From assembly GCF_014652915.1 (NCBI RefSeq), contig NZ_BMZS01000010.1, positions 248,001 to 312,000 on the forward strand: 64,000 nucleotides of DNA. Reading direction: 5' to 3'. A program made the translations under genes and the position numbers. The DNA is from Thalassobaculum fulvum. GTDB lineage: Bacteria > Pseudomonadota > Alphaproteobacteria > Thalassobaculales > Thalassobaculaceae. Below, piece by piece: positions 56,537 through 64,000 of this stretch; position 1 is the first letter of the stretch; the number at the start of each line of letters is the position of its first letter. Below the pieces are notes generated by a model that saw only the letters and a program-made list of their open reading frames with translations, was not told the origin of the DNA and did not search any database.

Positions 56537-57540
56537 AGACGGTCGAGACCCGGGTGGTCGAGCCCGACGACGCCGACCAGCGGCTGGACCGCTGGTTCAA
56601 GCGGCATTTCCCGGGCGTCGGTCACGGACACCTGGCCAAGCTGCTGCGCACCGGCCAGGTCCGGGTCGACGGCAAGCGCGCGAAGGCCAACCAGCGCCTG
56701 GAGGCCGGTCAGTCGGTCCGGATCCCGCCGATGGACGAGGCGCCGGCACCGGAGGTCAGGCCGGCCCGGGCGGCGCCGAAGGTCGACGACGAACTGGTCG
56801 AGCGCCTGAAGCGGGCGGTGCTGTACCGCGACCGCGACGTGCTGGCGATCAACAAGCCGGCCGGGCTCGCGACCCAGGGCGGCTCCGGCATTACCAGCCA
56901 TGTCGACGGCGCGCTGGACGGGCTGAAGTTCGACGCCAGGGAGCGGCCGCGGCTGGTGCACCGGCTCGACAAGGACACCTCCGGCGTCCTGCTGCTGGGC
57001 CGCAGCCAGCAGGCGGCGCGGCGGCTCGCCGAGGCGTTCCGCGCCAAGTCGGCGATGAAGATCTACTGGGCGCTGGTGGTCGGCGAGCCGCGGCCGTCGG
57101 CCGGCACCATCGAGGGCGCCATCGCCAAGCTGCCCGGACGGGCCGGCGAGAAGATGGCGATCGACCCGGAGACCGGCAAGCGCGCCGTGACCCGCTACGC
57201 CATCGTCGAGCGGCTGGGCGGCAAGGTCACCTGGGTGGCGCTGTTCCCGGTGACCGGGCGCACCCACCAGCTGCGCGTCCACATGGCCGAGCTCGGCACG
57301 CCGATCCTCGGCGACGGCAAGTACGGCGGGGCGGACGCGTTCCTGCAGGGCGAGGGGGTCAGCCGCAAGCTGCACCTGCACGCCCGCGCCATCCGGATCC
57401 CCGGCATGGATGGCAACAGCGGGGGCGGCCGACCGCTGGAGATCACAGCACCGCTGGACGACCACATGAAACGGTCCTGGAAGTTCTTCGGTCTCGACGA
57501 AGCGGCCGGCCGCGACCCGTTCGAGCCGTTCGAGGAGTGA
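56533..57540 (+). CDS. RluC/RluD-type pseudouridine synthase
   Basis: 335 residues. An N-terminal S4 RNA-binding domain (QRLDRWFKRHFPGVGHGHLA) is followed by the catalytic domain: INKPAGLATQGG, the active-site HRLDKDTSG with D146, and the C-terminal TGRTHQLRVHMAELGTPILG. It modifies uridines in 23S rRNA; the RluC type (positions 955, 2504, 2580) is likely but not certain. It overlaps crcB by 4 bases. Confidence 0.9.
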   Translation: MKTVETRVVEPDDADQRLDRWFKRHFPGVGHGHLAKLLRTGQVRVDGKRAKANQRLEAGQSVRIPPMDEAPAPEVRPARAAPKVDDELVERLKRAVLYRDRDVLAINKPAGLATQGGSGITSHVDGALDGLKFDARERPRLVHRLDKDTSGVLLLGRSQQAARRLAEAFRAKSAMKIYWALVVGEPRPSAGTIEGAIAKLPGRAGEKMAIDPETGKRAVTRYAIVERLGGKVTWVALFPVTGRTHQLRVHMAELGTPILGDGKYGGADAFLQGEGVSRKLHLHARAIRIPGMDGNSGGGRPLEITAPLDDHMKRSWKFFGLDEAAGRDPFEPFEE

Positions 57541-57544
57541 GTCG

Positions 57545-58216
57545 ATGAGCGACCTCAGGCTCTGCGCCCTGGACCTGGACGGGACGCTGATCGACAGCCA
57601 GCACCACATCGTGGCGGCGATGAGCAGCGCGTTCCGCGCCGAAGGCCTGCCGCCGGCGAGTGCGGCGAAGGTCCGCGAGGTGGTCGGCCTACCGCTCGAC
57701 CAGGCGATCCGCCAGCTGGCGCCGCAGGTCCGCGGGCTGCAGCTCGAGCGGGTCGGGCAGGCCTATCGCGACGCCTATTTCGACGCCAAGGAGGCCGACA
57801 GCGCCGCCGAGCCGCTGATGCCCGGCGCCCGGGCCGCGCTCGACGCGCTGGAGGAGGCCGGCTGGCTGCTGGCGGTGGTCACCGGCAAGGGCCGGCGCGG
57901 CCTGCACGACGTGCTCGACGCGCACGGCCTGCTGGCGCGTTTCGTGGTGCTGAAGTCGGCCGACGACGGTCCGGGCAAGCCGGACCCGACGCTGCTGCTG
58001 GACGCTGTCCGCGAGGCCGGGTCCAGCCCCGGCCGGGCGGTGATGGTCGGCGACACCGTGTTCGACATGGGCATGGCGCGCCGCGCCCGGGTTGCGGGCA
58101 TCGCGGTCACCTGGGGCTATCATGACCTCGCGCTGCTGGAGACCGAGCGCCCGGCCGCGGTGATCGACCGCTTCGAGGATCTCCTGGGAGCGGCGGACCG
58201 GCTGGTCCCGGTCTGA
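57545..58216 (+). CDS. HAD-family phosphatase, phosphoglycolate-phosphatase-like
   Basis: 223 residues. Motif I is D10-x-D12-G-T (LDLDGTLID), motif II near VVTGKGRRGL, and motif IV VMVGDTVFDMGMARRA; the cap between motifs I and II is the helical type of subgroup IA. The family dephosphorylates phosphoglycolate or similar small phosphates. The gene starts 4 bases after the pseudouridine synthase stop, an arrangement common in alphaproteobacteria. Confidence 0.88.
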   Translation: MSDLRLCALDLDGTLIDSQHHIVAAMSSAFRAEGLPPASAAKVREVVGLPLDQAIRQLAPQVRGLQLERVGQAYRDAYFDAKEADSAAEPLMPGARAALDALEEAGWLLAVVTGKGRRGLHDVLDAHGLLARFVVLKSADDGPGKPDPTLLLDAVREAGSSPGRAVMVGDTVFDMGMARRARVAGIAVTWGYHDLALLETERPAAVIDRFEDLLGAADRLVPV

Positions 58217-58236
58217 ACGACACGAAGGAGGACGCC

Positions 58237-60090
58237 ATGCGCCGTCTACGCTGGCTCTCGGTCGCGGCCGCCGCCCTCGCGGTCCTGGTCGTCGGTGCCG
58301 TCGTGTTCGTCGCAACGCTGGACCTGAACGCCTACAAGGGCGATGTGCAGGCTGCGATGGAGGGGGCGACCGGCCGCAAGGTCGAGATCGCCGGACCGCT
58401 GGCGCTCGAATGGACGCCGGGCCCCAGCCTGGCCGCATCCGGCGTTACCGTGGCCAACGCCGACTGGGGCTCCGAGCCCGCCATGGCGACGGTCGGCGAG
58501 TTGACGGTGAACGTCGCGCTGCTGCCGCTGATCGGCGGCCGCGTCGAGATCCGGCGGCTGGCGCTGTCCGACGTCCGGGTGCTGCTTGAGCGTGACGCCG
58601 AGGGCGCCGGGAACTGGGCGCTCGGCGGATCGTCGGCCGGCGGGAGCGGCGGCGCGCCCGACATCGCGCAGGCCGAGCTCAGCGAGGTGGTCGTGGTCTG
58701 GAAGCCGGGGCCGAAGGCGCCGGAGAAGACCTATCGCCTCGACCGGCTGTCGCTCGAGCCAGGCAAGGGTGGCGGTCTCGCCGTCGCCGGCAAGGCCGAG
58801 CTGGACGGCGAGAAGCTGGAACTGACCGGGACTCTGCCGTCGCCGGCCGACCTGACCCGGGCGGGCGCGGGCCTGCCGCTGGACGTCAAGGGAACCCTCG
58901 GCGGCAGGGCGTTCGCGGTGGCGGCGGCTATGAGCGTGGAGCCCGGCCCCGGCGGTGCGCCCGGCCGGGTCGTTGCCGAACAGCTCAAGCTGTCGTTCGG
59001 CGAGCTGTCGGCGACCGGCGGGCTGTCGGCGGATCTCGGAGGCAAGCGGCCGCGTATCGACGGGGAACTGCAGGCCGGCGTGGTCGACCTGGGCGTTCTT
59101 GGCGCCGGCAAGGATGCCGGCGGCGGCGGCAGTGCCGCCGACCCGCTCGACACGCCGCTGCCGTTCGACCTGCTGACCGCCGCCGACGGCAAGCTGGACC
59201 TGAAGGTCGACCGGCTGATCGCCGGCGGCCTGGCGGTCGACGGCCTGGCCGCCACCGCCACGCTGGCCGGCGGCGTGCTCACGGCCGATCCGGTCGCCGG
59301 CACGGTCGCCCAGGGCCCGCTGTCCGGCCGGCTGGAACTCGACGCCCGCAAGGCCCCGGCCCGGCTGGTGATCGCCGGGACCGCCAGCGGCATGGACATG
59401 GGCACGGTCTATCGCGCGCTGATGGACGAGGCGCTGGTCGAAGGTCGCGGCGACGCGCTGCTCGACCTGCGCGGCTCCGGCAACACGCCGAAGGCGCTGC
59501 TCGGCACCAGCCAGGGTGTCGCCCGGCTGATCGTCCACGAAGGGGTGATCCTGAACCGCTACTGGGAGCTGATCGCCGAGGACGTGGCGACCCGGTTCCT
59601 GCCGTTCGTGAAGGAAGAGGACCGCGGCCGGCTGAACTGCCTGGTCGGCCGGTTCGACATCCAGAAGGGCATCGCCGACGCCACCGTCCTGATGGTCGAC
59701 AGCGAGCGGGTCACGGTGGCCGGCGAGGGGACCGTCGACCTGGCGGCGCAGACCGTCGACATGCGGCTGGTGCCGCGCCCGAAGGACCCGAGCCTGTTCA
59801 GCCTGGCGACCCCGATCCTGCTGACCGGGCCGCTGGCCGACCCGCGCCCGGCGCCCGACCCGGTGGCGGTCGCCAAGGGACTGGGCAGCATGTTCGTCGG
59901 TACCGCGCTCGGACCGGTCGGCCTGCTGCTCCCGTTCCTGTCCACCGGCAGTGCCGACAAGCCATGCCCGGAGGCGATCGCCGCTGCCGAGGGCAGGCTC
60001 GGAAAGACCTCCGGGAAGCGTTCGAGAGAACAGGATAAACCGGGTGGTATCAAAGGTTTGTTCGACGATATTCGCAAGGCGATCGAATAG
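58237..60090 (+). CDS. AsmA-family protein
   Basis: 617 residues. One N-terminal span at about 7-27 (WLSVAAAALAVLVVGAVVFV) with the following DLNAYKGDVQAAMEGATGRK segment is the AsmA start, and the long beta-rich periplasmic part ends with the C-terminal conserved domain (VDLAAQTVDMRLVPRPKDPS, TPILLTGPLADPRPAPDPVA). AsmA-like proteins lie in the envelope and are thought to bridge phospholipid transport to the outer membrane. GGAGG precedes the ATG. Confidence 0.88.
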   Translation: MRRLRWLSVAAAALAVLVVGAVVFVATLDLNAYKGDVQAAMEGATGRKVEIAGPLALEWTPGPSLAASGVTVANADWGSEPAMATVGELTVNVALLPLIGGRVEIRRLALSDVRVLLERDAEGAGNWALGGSSAGGSGGAPDIAQAELSEVVVVWKPGPKAPEKTYRLDRLSLEPGKGGGLAVAGKAELDGEKLELTGTLPSPADLTRAGAGLPLDVKGTLGGRAFAVAAAMSVEPGPGGAPGRVVAEQLKLSFGELSATGGLSADLGGKRPRIDGELQAGVVDLGVLGAGKDAGGGGSAADPLDTPLPFDLLTAADGKLDLKVDRLIAGGLAVDGLAATATLAGGVLTADPVAGTVAQGPLSGRLELDARKAPARLVIAGTASGMDMGTVYRALMDEALVEGRGDALLDLRGSGNTPKALLGTSQGVARLIVHEGVILNRYWELIAEDVATRFLPFVKEEDRGRLNCLVGRFDIQKGIADATVLMVDSERVTVAGEGTVDLAAQTVDMRLVPRPKDPSLFSLATPILLTGPLADPRPAPDPVAVAKGLGSMFVGTALGPVGLLLPFLSTGSADKPCPEAIAAAEGRLGKTSGKRSREQDKPGGIKGLFDDIRKAIE

Positions 60091-60092
60091 AG

Positions 60093-60797
60093 ATGAAGCG
60101 GATCTACAAGACGGTAGCGGTCGCCCCGACCGATGACGGAGCCGGGTTCTCGGTGTTGCTCGACGGCCGGCCGGTGCGCTCGCCGGGGCAGCGGCCGATG
60201 GCCGTGCCGGCCCGTGCCCTGGCCGACGCCATCGCTGGCGAGTGGGACGCCCAGGTCGAGAAGGTCGACGCCCGCTCGATGCCGCTGACCGGCTTCGCCG
60301 CCACCGTGATCGACCGGGTGTCGCCGCAGCGCGACTTCGTGGTGACCGAGCTGGCCGGCTACGGCGGGTCCGACCTGGTGTGCTACCTGGCCGACGATCC
60401 GGCCGAGTTGACGGCCCGGCAGGAGGCGGTCTGGGCACCGTTGCGCGACTGGGCCGAGGCCGTCTTCGGGGCGCGCCTGCGGCCGACCGCCGGCATCATG
60501 CCGGTCAGCCAGGATGCAGACGCCTTGGCGGCGCTGCGCCGGGAGGTCGAGACGGTCGGCGACTGGGAACTGGCGTCGCTGCACACCCTGACCACGGTCA
60601 CCGGGTCGCTGGTGCTCGGCCTGGCGGTGCTGCACGGCCGGCTCGACGCCGCGGCGGCCTACGCCGCGTCGGAGGTCGACGAGGCCTATCAGATCGAGAA
60701 GTGGGGCATGGACCGCGAGGCCGAGCAACGTCGCCGGGCGCGCCGCGCGGAGGTGGCGGAAGCCGCAAAATTCGTAGAGCTTTTGCGGGCGGGGTGA
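60093..60797 (+). CDS. ATP12-family F1-ATPase assembly chaperone
   Basis: 234 residues. [20 protein letters not shown] with [20 protein letters not shown], then [20 protein letters not shown] and [20 protein letters not shown], are the signatures of ATP12, which assists assembly of the F1 alpha subunit in mitochondria and alphaproteobacteria. It starts 2 bases after the AsmA-family stop. Confidence 0.93.
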   Translation: MKRIYKTVAVAPTDDGAGFSVLLDGRPVRSPGQRPMAVPARALADAIAGEWDAQVEKVDARSMPLTGFAATVIDRVSPQRDFVVTELAGYGGSDLVCYLADDPAELTARQEAVWAPLRDWAEAVFGARLRPTAGIMPVSQDADALAALRREVETVGDWELASLHTLTTVTGSLVLGLAVLHGRLDAAAAYAASEVDEAYQIEKWGMDREAEQRRRARRAEVAEAAKFVELLRAG

Positions 60798-60832
60798 TAT
60801 CCCCGCGACAAGATTTCCCAGGGAGGGCTTTG

Positions 60833-62365
60833 ATGCAGGACATCGTCGAGCGGCTCGAGGACATGCGCAACCGCGCCCGCATGGGCGGCGGCCAGAAGCG
60901 GATCGAGGCCCAGCATCAGAAGGGCAAGCTCTCGGCGCGCGAGCGCATCGACCTGCTGCTCGACGCCGGCTCCTTCGAGGAGTGGGACATGTTCGTCGAG
61001 CACCGCTCCTCGGATTTCGGCATGGCCGACCAGAAGGTGCCGGGCGACGGCGTGGTGATCGGCTGGGGCACCGTCAACGGCCGGCTGGTGTTCGTGTTCA
61101 GCCAGGACTTCACGGTGTTCGGCGGCTCGCTCTCCGAGGCCCATGCCGAGAAGATCTGCAAGGTCATGGACCAGGCCATGAAGGTCGGGGCCCCGGTGAT
61201 CGGCCTGAACGACAGCGGCGGTGCCCGCATCCAGGAGGGCGTGGCCTCGCTCGGCGGCTATGCGGAGGTGTTCCAGCGCAACGTGATGGCCTCCGGCGTG
61301 GTGCCGCAGATCTCGATGATCATGGGGCCGTGCGCCGGCGGTGCGGTGTACTCGCCGGCCATGACCGACTTCATCTTCATGGTGAAGGACAGTTCCTACA
61401 TGTTCGTCACCGGTCCCGACGTGGTGAAGACGGTGACCCACGAGACCGTCACCCACGAGCAGCTCGGCGGTGCCGTCACCCACACCACCAAGTCGGGGGT
61501 GGCGGACCTGGCGTTCGAGAACGACGTCGAGGCGCTGCTGCAGCTTCGCCGGTTCATCGACTTCCTGCCGTCGTCGAACCGCGAGCAGCCGCCGGTGCGG
61601 CCGACCGCCGACGAGGCCGACCGGCCGGAGCCGTCACTCGACACCCTGGTGCCGGCCAACCCGAACAAGCCCTACGACATGAAGGAGCTGATCCTGAAGG
61701 TCGTGGACGAGGGCGACTTCTTCGAGATCCAGCCCAGCTTCGCCGGCAACATCATCACCGGCTTCGCCCGCATGCAGGGCGCGACCGTCGGCATCGTCGC
61801 CAACCAGCCGATGGTGCTGGCCGGCTGCCTCGACATCGAGAGCGCCAAGAAGGCCGGCCGGTTCGTGCGGTTCTGCGACTGCTTCAACATCCCGATCGTC
61901 ACCTTCGTCGACGTGCCGGGCTTCCTGCCGGGCACCAAGCAGGAGTACGGCGGCATCATCAAGCACGGGGCCAAGCTGCTGTTCGCCTATGCCGAGGCGA
62001 CGGTGCCGAAGGTCACGGTGATCACCCGCAAGGCCTATGGCGGCGCCTACGACGTCATGAGCTCGAAGCACCTGCGCGGCGACGTGAACTACGCCTGGCC
62101 GACCGCCGAGATCGCGGTCATGGGGCCGAAGGGCGCGGTCGAGATCATCTTCCGCGGCGACGCCGGCGACCCGGCCAAGATCGAGGCGCGCACCGAGGAA
62201 TACCGCCAGAAGTTCGCCAACCCGTTCGTGGCGGCCTCGCGCGGCTACATCGACGACATCATCAAGCCGCGCAACACCCGCCGCCGCATCTGCCGGGCCC
62301 TCGCCATGCTGCGCGACAAGCAGCTCGAGAACCCGTGGAAGAAGCACGACAACATCCCGCTTTAA
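60833..62365 (+). CDS. pccB: acyl-CoA (propionyl-CoA) carboxylase beta chain
   Basis: 510 residues from the ATG at 60833, with GGGAGGG upstream. Both carboxyltransferase halves are present: the N-terminal one has [20 protein letters not shown] and [20 protein letters not shown], the C-terminal one [20 protein letters not shown] and [20 protein letters not shown]. With the biotin-carboxylase subunit next door it carboxylates propionyl-CoA to methylmalonyl-CoA; the Asp/Ile specificity residue was not checked. Confidence 0.92.
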   Translation: MQDIVERLEDMRNRARMGGGQKRIEAQHQKGKLSARERIDLLLDAGSFEEWDMFVEHRSSDFGMADQKVPGDGVVIGWGTVNGRLVFVFSQDFTVFGGSLSEAHAEKICKVMDQAMKVGAPVIGLNDSGGARIQEGVASLGGYAEVFQRNVMASGVVPQISMIMGPCAGGAVYSPAMTDFIFMVKDSSYMFVTGPDVVKTVTHETVTHEQLGGAVTHTTKSGVADLAFENDVEALLQLRRFIDFLPSSNREQPPVRPTADEADRPEPSLDTLVPANPNKPYDMKELILKVVDEGDFFEIQPSFAGNIITGFARMQGATVGIVANQPMVLAGCLDIESAKKAGRFVRFCDCFNIPIVTFVDVPGFLPGTKQEYGGIIKHGAKLLFAYAEATVPKVTVITRKAYGGAYDVMSSKHLRGDVNYAWPTAEIAVMGPKGAVEIIFRGDAGDPAKIEARTEEYRQKFANPFVAASRGYIDDIIKPRNTRRRICRALAMLRDKQLENPWKKHDNIPL

Positions 62366-62391
62366 GTGGCCGATCAGGGAGTTACGACGAG

Positions 62392-64000
62392 ATGTTCGAC
62401 AAGATCCTGATCGCCAACCGCGGCGAGATCGCCTGCCGGATCATCAAGACCGCGCGGCGCATGGGCATCAAGACGGTGGCCGTGTACTCGGACGCCGACG
62501 CCGACGGCAAGCACGTGCGGATGGCCGACGAGGCGGTCCGGATCGGCCCGCCGCCCTCGGCCGAGAGCTACCTGCAGATCGACCGCATCGTCGAGGCGTG
62601 CCGTCAGACCGGCGCTCAGGCGGTGCACCCGGGCTTCGGCTTCCTGTCCGAGCGGGCGGCGTTCTGCGAGGCGCTGGAGAAGGCCGGGATAGTGTTCATC
62701 GGCCCCGGCGTGAATGCGATCGAGGCGATGGGCGACAAGATCACCTCGAAGAAGATCGCCCACGAGGCCGGGGTCTCCACGGTGCCGGGCTTCCTCGGCA
62801 CCATCGAGGGCCCGGAGCACGCCGCCAGGATCGCCGGCGAGATCGGCTATCCGGTGATGATCAAGGCGTCGGCCGGCGGCGGCGGCAAGGGCATGCGGAT
62901 CGCCAACTCCGAGGCCGAGCTGAAGGACGGCGTGCGCGGTGCGATGAGCGAGGCGCGCTCGTCGTTCGGCGACGACCGGGTGTTCATCGAGAAGTTCGTC
63001 ACCCAGCCGCGCCACATCGAGATCCAGGTGCTGGCCGACGGCCACGGCAACGTGGTGCATCTCGGCGAGCGCGAGTGTTCGATCCAGCGCCGCCACCAGA
63101 AGGTCATCGAGGAGGCGCCGAGCCCGTTCATCGACGCCGAGACCCGGGCCGCCATGGGCGCCCAGGCGGTCGCGCTGGCCAAGCAGGTCGGTTACCGGTC
63201 GGCCGGCACGGTCGAGTTCATCGCCGACGCGAACAAAAACTTCTATTTCCTTGAAATGAATACGCGTCTTCAGGTCGAGCATCCGGTGACCGAGATGGTC
63301 ACGGGCCTCGACCTGGTGGAGCTGATGATCCGGGTCGCGGCCGGCGAGAAGCTGCCGTTCGGCCAGGACGACATCAAGATGAACGGCTGGGCGATCGAAG
63401 CCCGGGTGTACGCCGAGGATCCCTACCGGGGCTTCCTGCCGTCGATCGGCCGGCTGACCCGCTACGAGCCGCCGCACGATGCCGAGGGCATCCGGGTCGA
63501 CGACGGGGTCGACGAGGGCTCCGAGATCTCGATGTTCTACGACCCGATGATCGCCAAGCTGGTGGCCTACGGCGACACCCGCGACCAGGCGGCCGACCGG
63601 CTGTACGACGCGATCGGCCGCTACCGGATCCGCGGCCTCGGCCACAACCTGCCGTTCCTCGCCGCGACCATCGCCATGAAGCGGTTCCGCGAGGGACGCC
63701 TGACCACCGGTTTCATCGCCGAGGAGTTTCCGGACGGATTCTCGGGCGCCGTGCTCGACCGCTACGAGGAGGGCGCGCTGTGCGCGCTGGCGGTGGCGTT
63801 CGAGCGGGCCAACGCCGAGCGCATGGCTCGGATCAGCGGCCAGATCGCCCACCGCGGCAAGGCCGACCTGCCGACCCTGTGGACGGTCCGCGAGGGCCGC
63901 GAGAACCGCCGGGCCGAGGTGCGCGAGGCCGAGGACGGCTACGACGTCACTGTCGACGGCCAGCGCTACGCCGTGCGCGGCGCGCTCGACGCGACCATCG
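62392..64000 (+). CDS. pccA: acyl-CoA (propionyl-CoA) carboxylase biotin-containing alpha chain, 5' part
   Basis: At least 536 residues, cut by the window end. The biotin-carboxylase domain is complete: [20 protein letters not shown], the glycine loop [13 protein letters not shown], the [20 protein letters not shown] motif and the ATP-grasp metal segment [16 protein letters not shown]. After about residue 450 comes the linker toward the biotinyl domain, which would lie outside. At 63232-63275 the codons turn unusually AT-rich (AAC AAA AAC TTC TAT TTC CTT GAA) within this GC-rich gene. It begins 26 bases after the beta subunit stop, so the two are co-expressed. Confidence 0.92.
   Translation, partial: MFDKILIANRGEIACRIIKTARRMGIKTVAVYSDADADGKHVRMADEAVRIGPPPSAESYLQIDRIVEACRQTGAQAVHPGFGFLSERAAFCEALEKAGIVFIGPGVNAIEAMGDKITSKKIAHEAGVSTVPGFLGTIEGPEHAARIAGEIGYPVMIKASAGGGGKGMRIANSEAELKDGVRGAMSEARSSFGDDRVFIEKFVTQPRHIEIQVLADGHGNVVHLGERECSIQRRHQKVIEEAPSPFIDAETRAAMGAQAVALAKQVGYRSAGTVEFIADANKNFYFLEMNTRLQVEHPVTEMVTGLDLVELMIRVAAGEKLPFGQDDIKMNGWAIEARVYAEDPYRGFLPSIGRLTRYEPPHDAEGIRVDDGVDEGSEISMFYDPMIAKLVAYGDTRDQAADRLYDAIGRYRIRGLGHNLPFLAATIAMKRFREGRLTTGFIAEEFPDGFSGAVLDRYEEGALCALAVAFERANAERMARISGQIAHRGKADLPTLWTVREGRENRRAEVREAEDGYDVTVDGQRYAVRGALDATI

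Overview
This is a high-GC window with the gene order of an alphaproteobacterium, most like Rhodospirillales (my inference from gene order and protein style, not a database result). Pointers are the order tRNA-Tyr, tuf, tRNA-Trp, secE, nusG, rplKAJL, rpoBC, followed directly by rpsL-rpsG-fusA-tuf and the S10, spc and alpha ribosomal blocks; a short LID-less adk directly after secY; no rpsD between rpsK and rpoA; an ATP12-type F1 assembly chaperone; DUF1007 and PAS_5 proteins; and a propionyl-CoA carboxylase-type gene pair.

Layout. Positions 1-16 kb are accessory and metabolic: a PAS_5-type tail, a minus-strand catabolic-looking operon (SCP2-like protein, alpha/beta hydrolase, class II aldolase, YcgN-type cysteine-cluster protein), a low-GC secreted protein of unknown function, a cyclopropane-fatty-acid synthase-type methyltransferase, an aldo/keto reductase, a DUF1007 plus NicO metal-export pair, an SDR, two cupin-fold proteins, mnmC, a second PAS_5 protein, an enolase-superfamily enzyme, and a compact plus-strand operon of five membrane or membrane-anchored proteins (13.8-16.2 kb) that looks like an uncharacterised haem/Rieske electron-transfer system. 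At 16.2-18.7 kb are tRNA-Thr, a large unknown helical protein and rlmB on the minus strand.

Positions 18.8-51.2 kb hold the transcription and translation superoperon on the plus strand. Three sigma-70-like promoters are visible (before tRNA-Tyr, rpsL and rpsM), along with several intrinsic-terminator-like hairpins and a series of near-perfect hairpins without T tracts in the spacers. Two tuf copies lie 16.8 kb apart and look identical except at one point. There the second copy carries two extra bases that break its frame; the pattern fits a consensus merge of two real alleles better than a real mutation.

Positions 51.2-64 kb contain a convergent repeat-containing unknown protein, then a plus-strand run: a DegP/HtrA-type protease, rarA, an RNase H-fold-like unknown, crcB, an RluC-type pseudouridine synthase, a HAD phosphatase, an AsmA-family protein, an ATP12 chaperone, and acyl-CoA carboxylase beta and alpha subunits (the latter cut by the window end). 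I saw no insertion sequence, prophage or CRISPR array. The least-explained material is the five-gene membrane redox cluster and the AT-richer secreted protein at about 3.1-3.8 kb.
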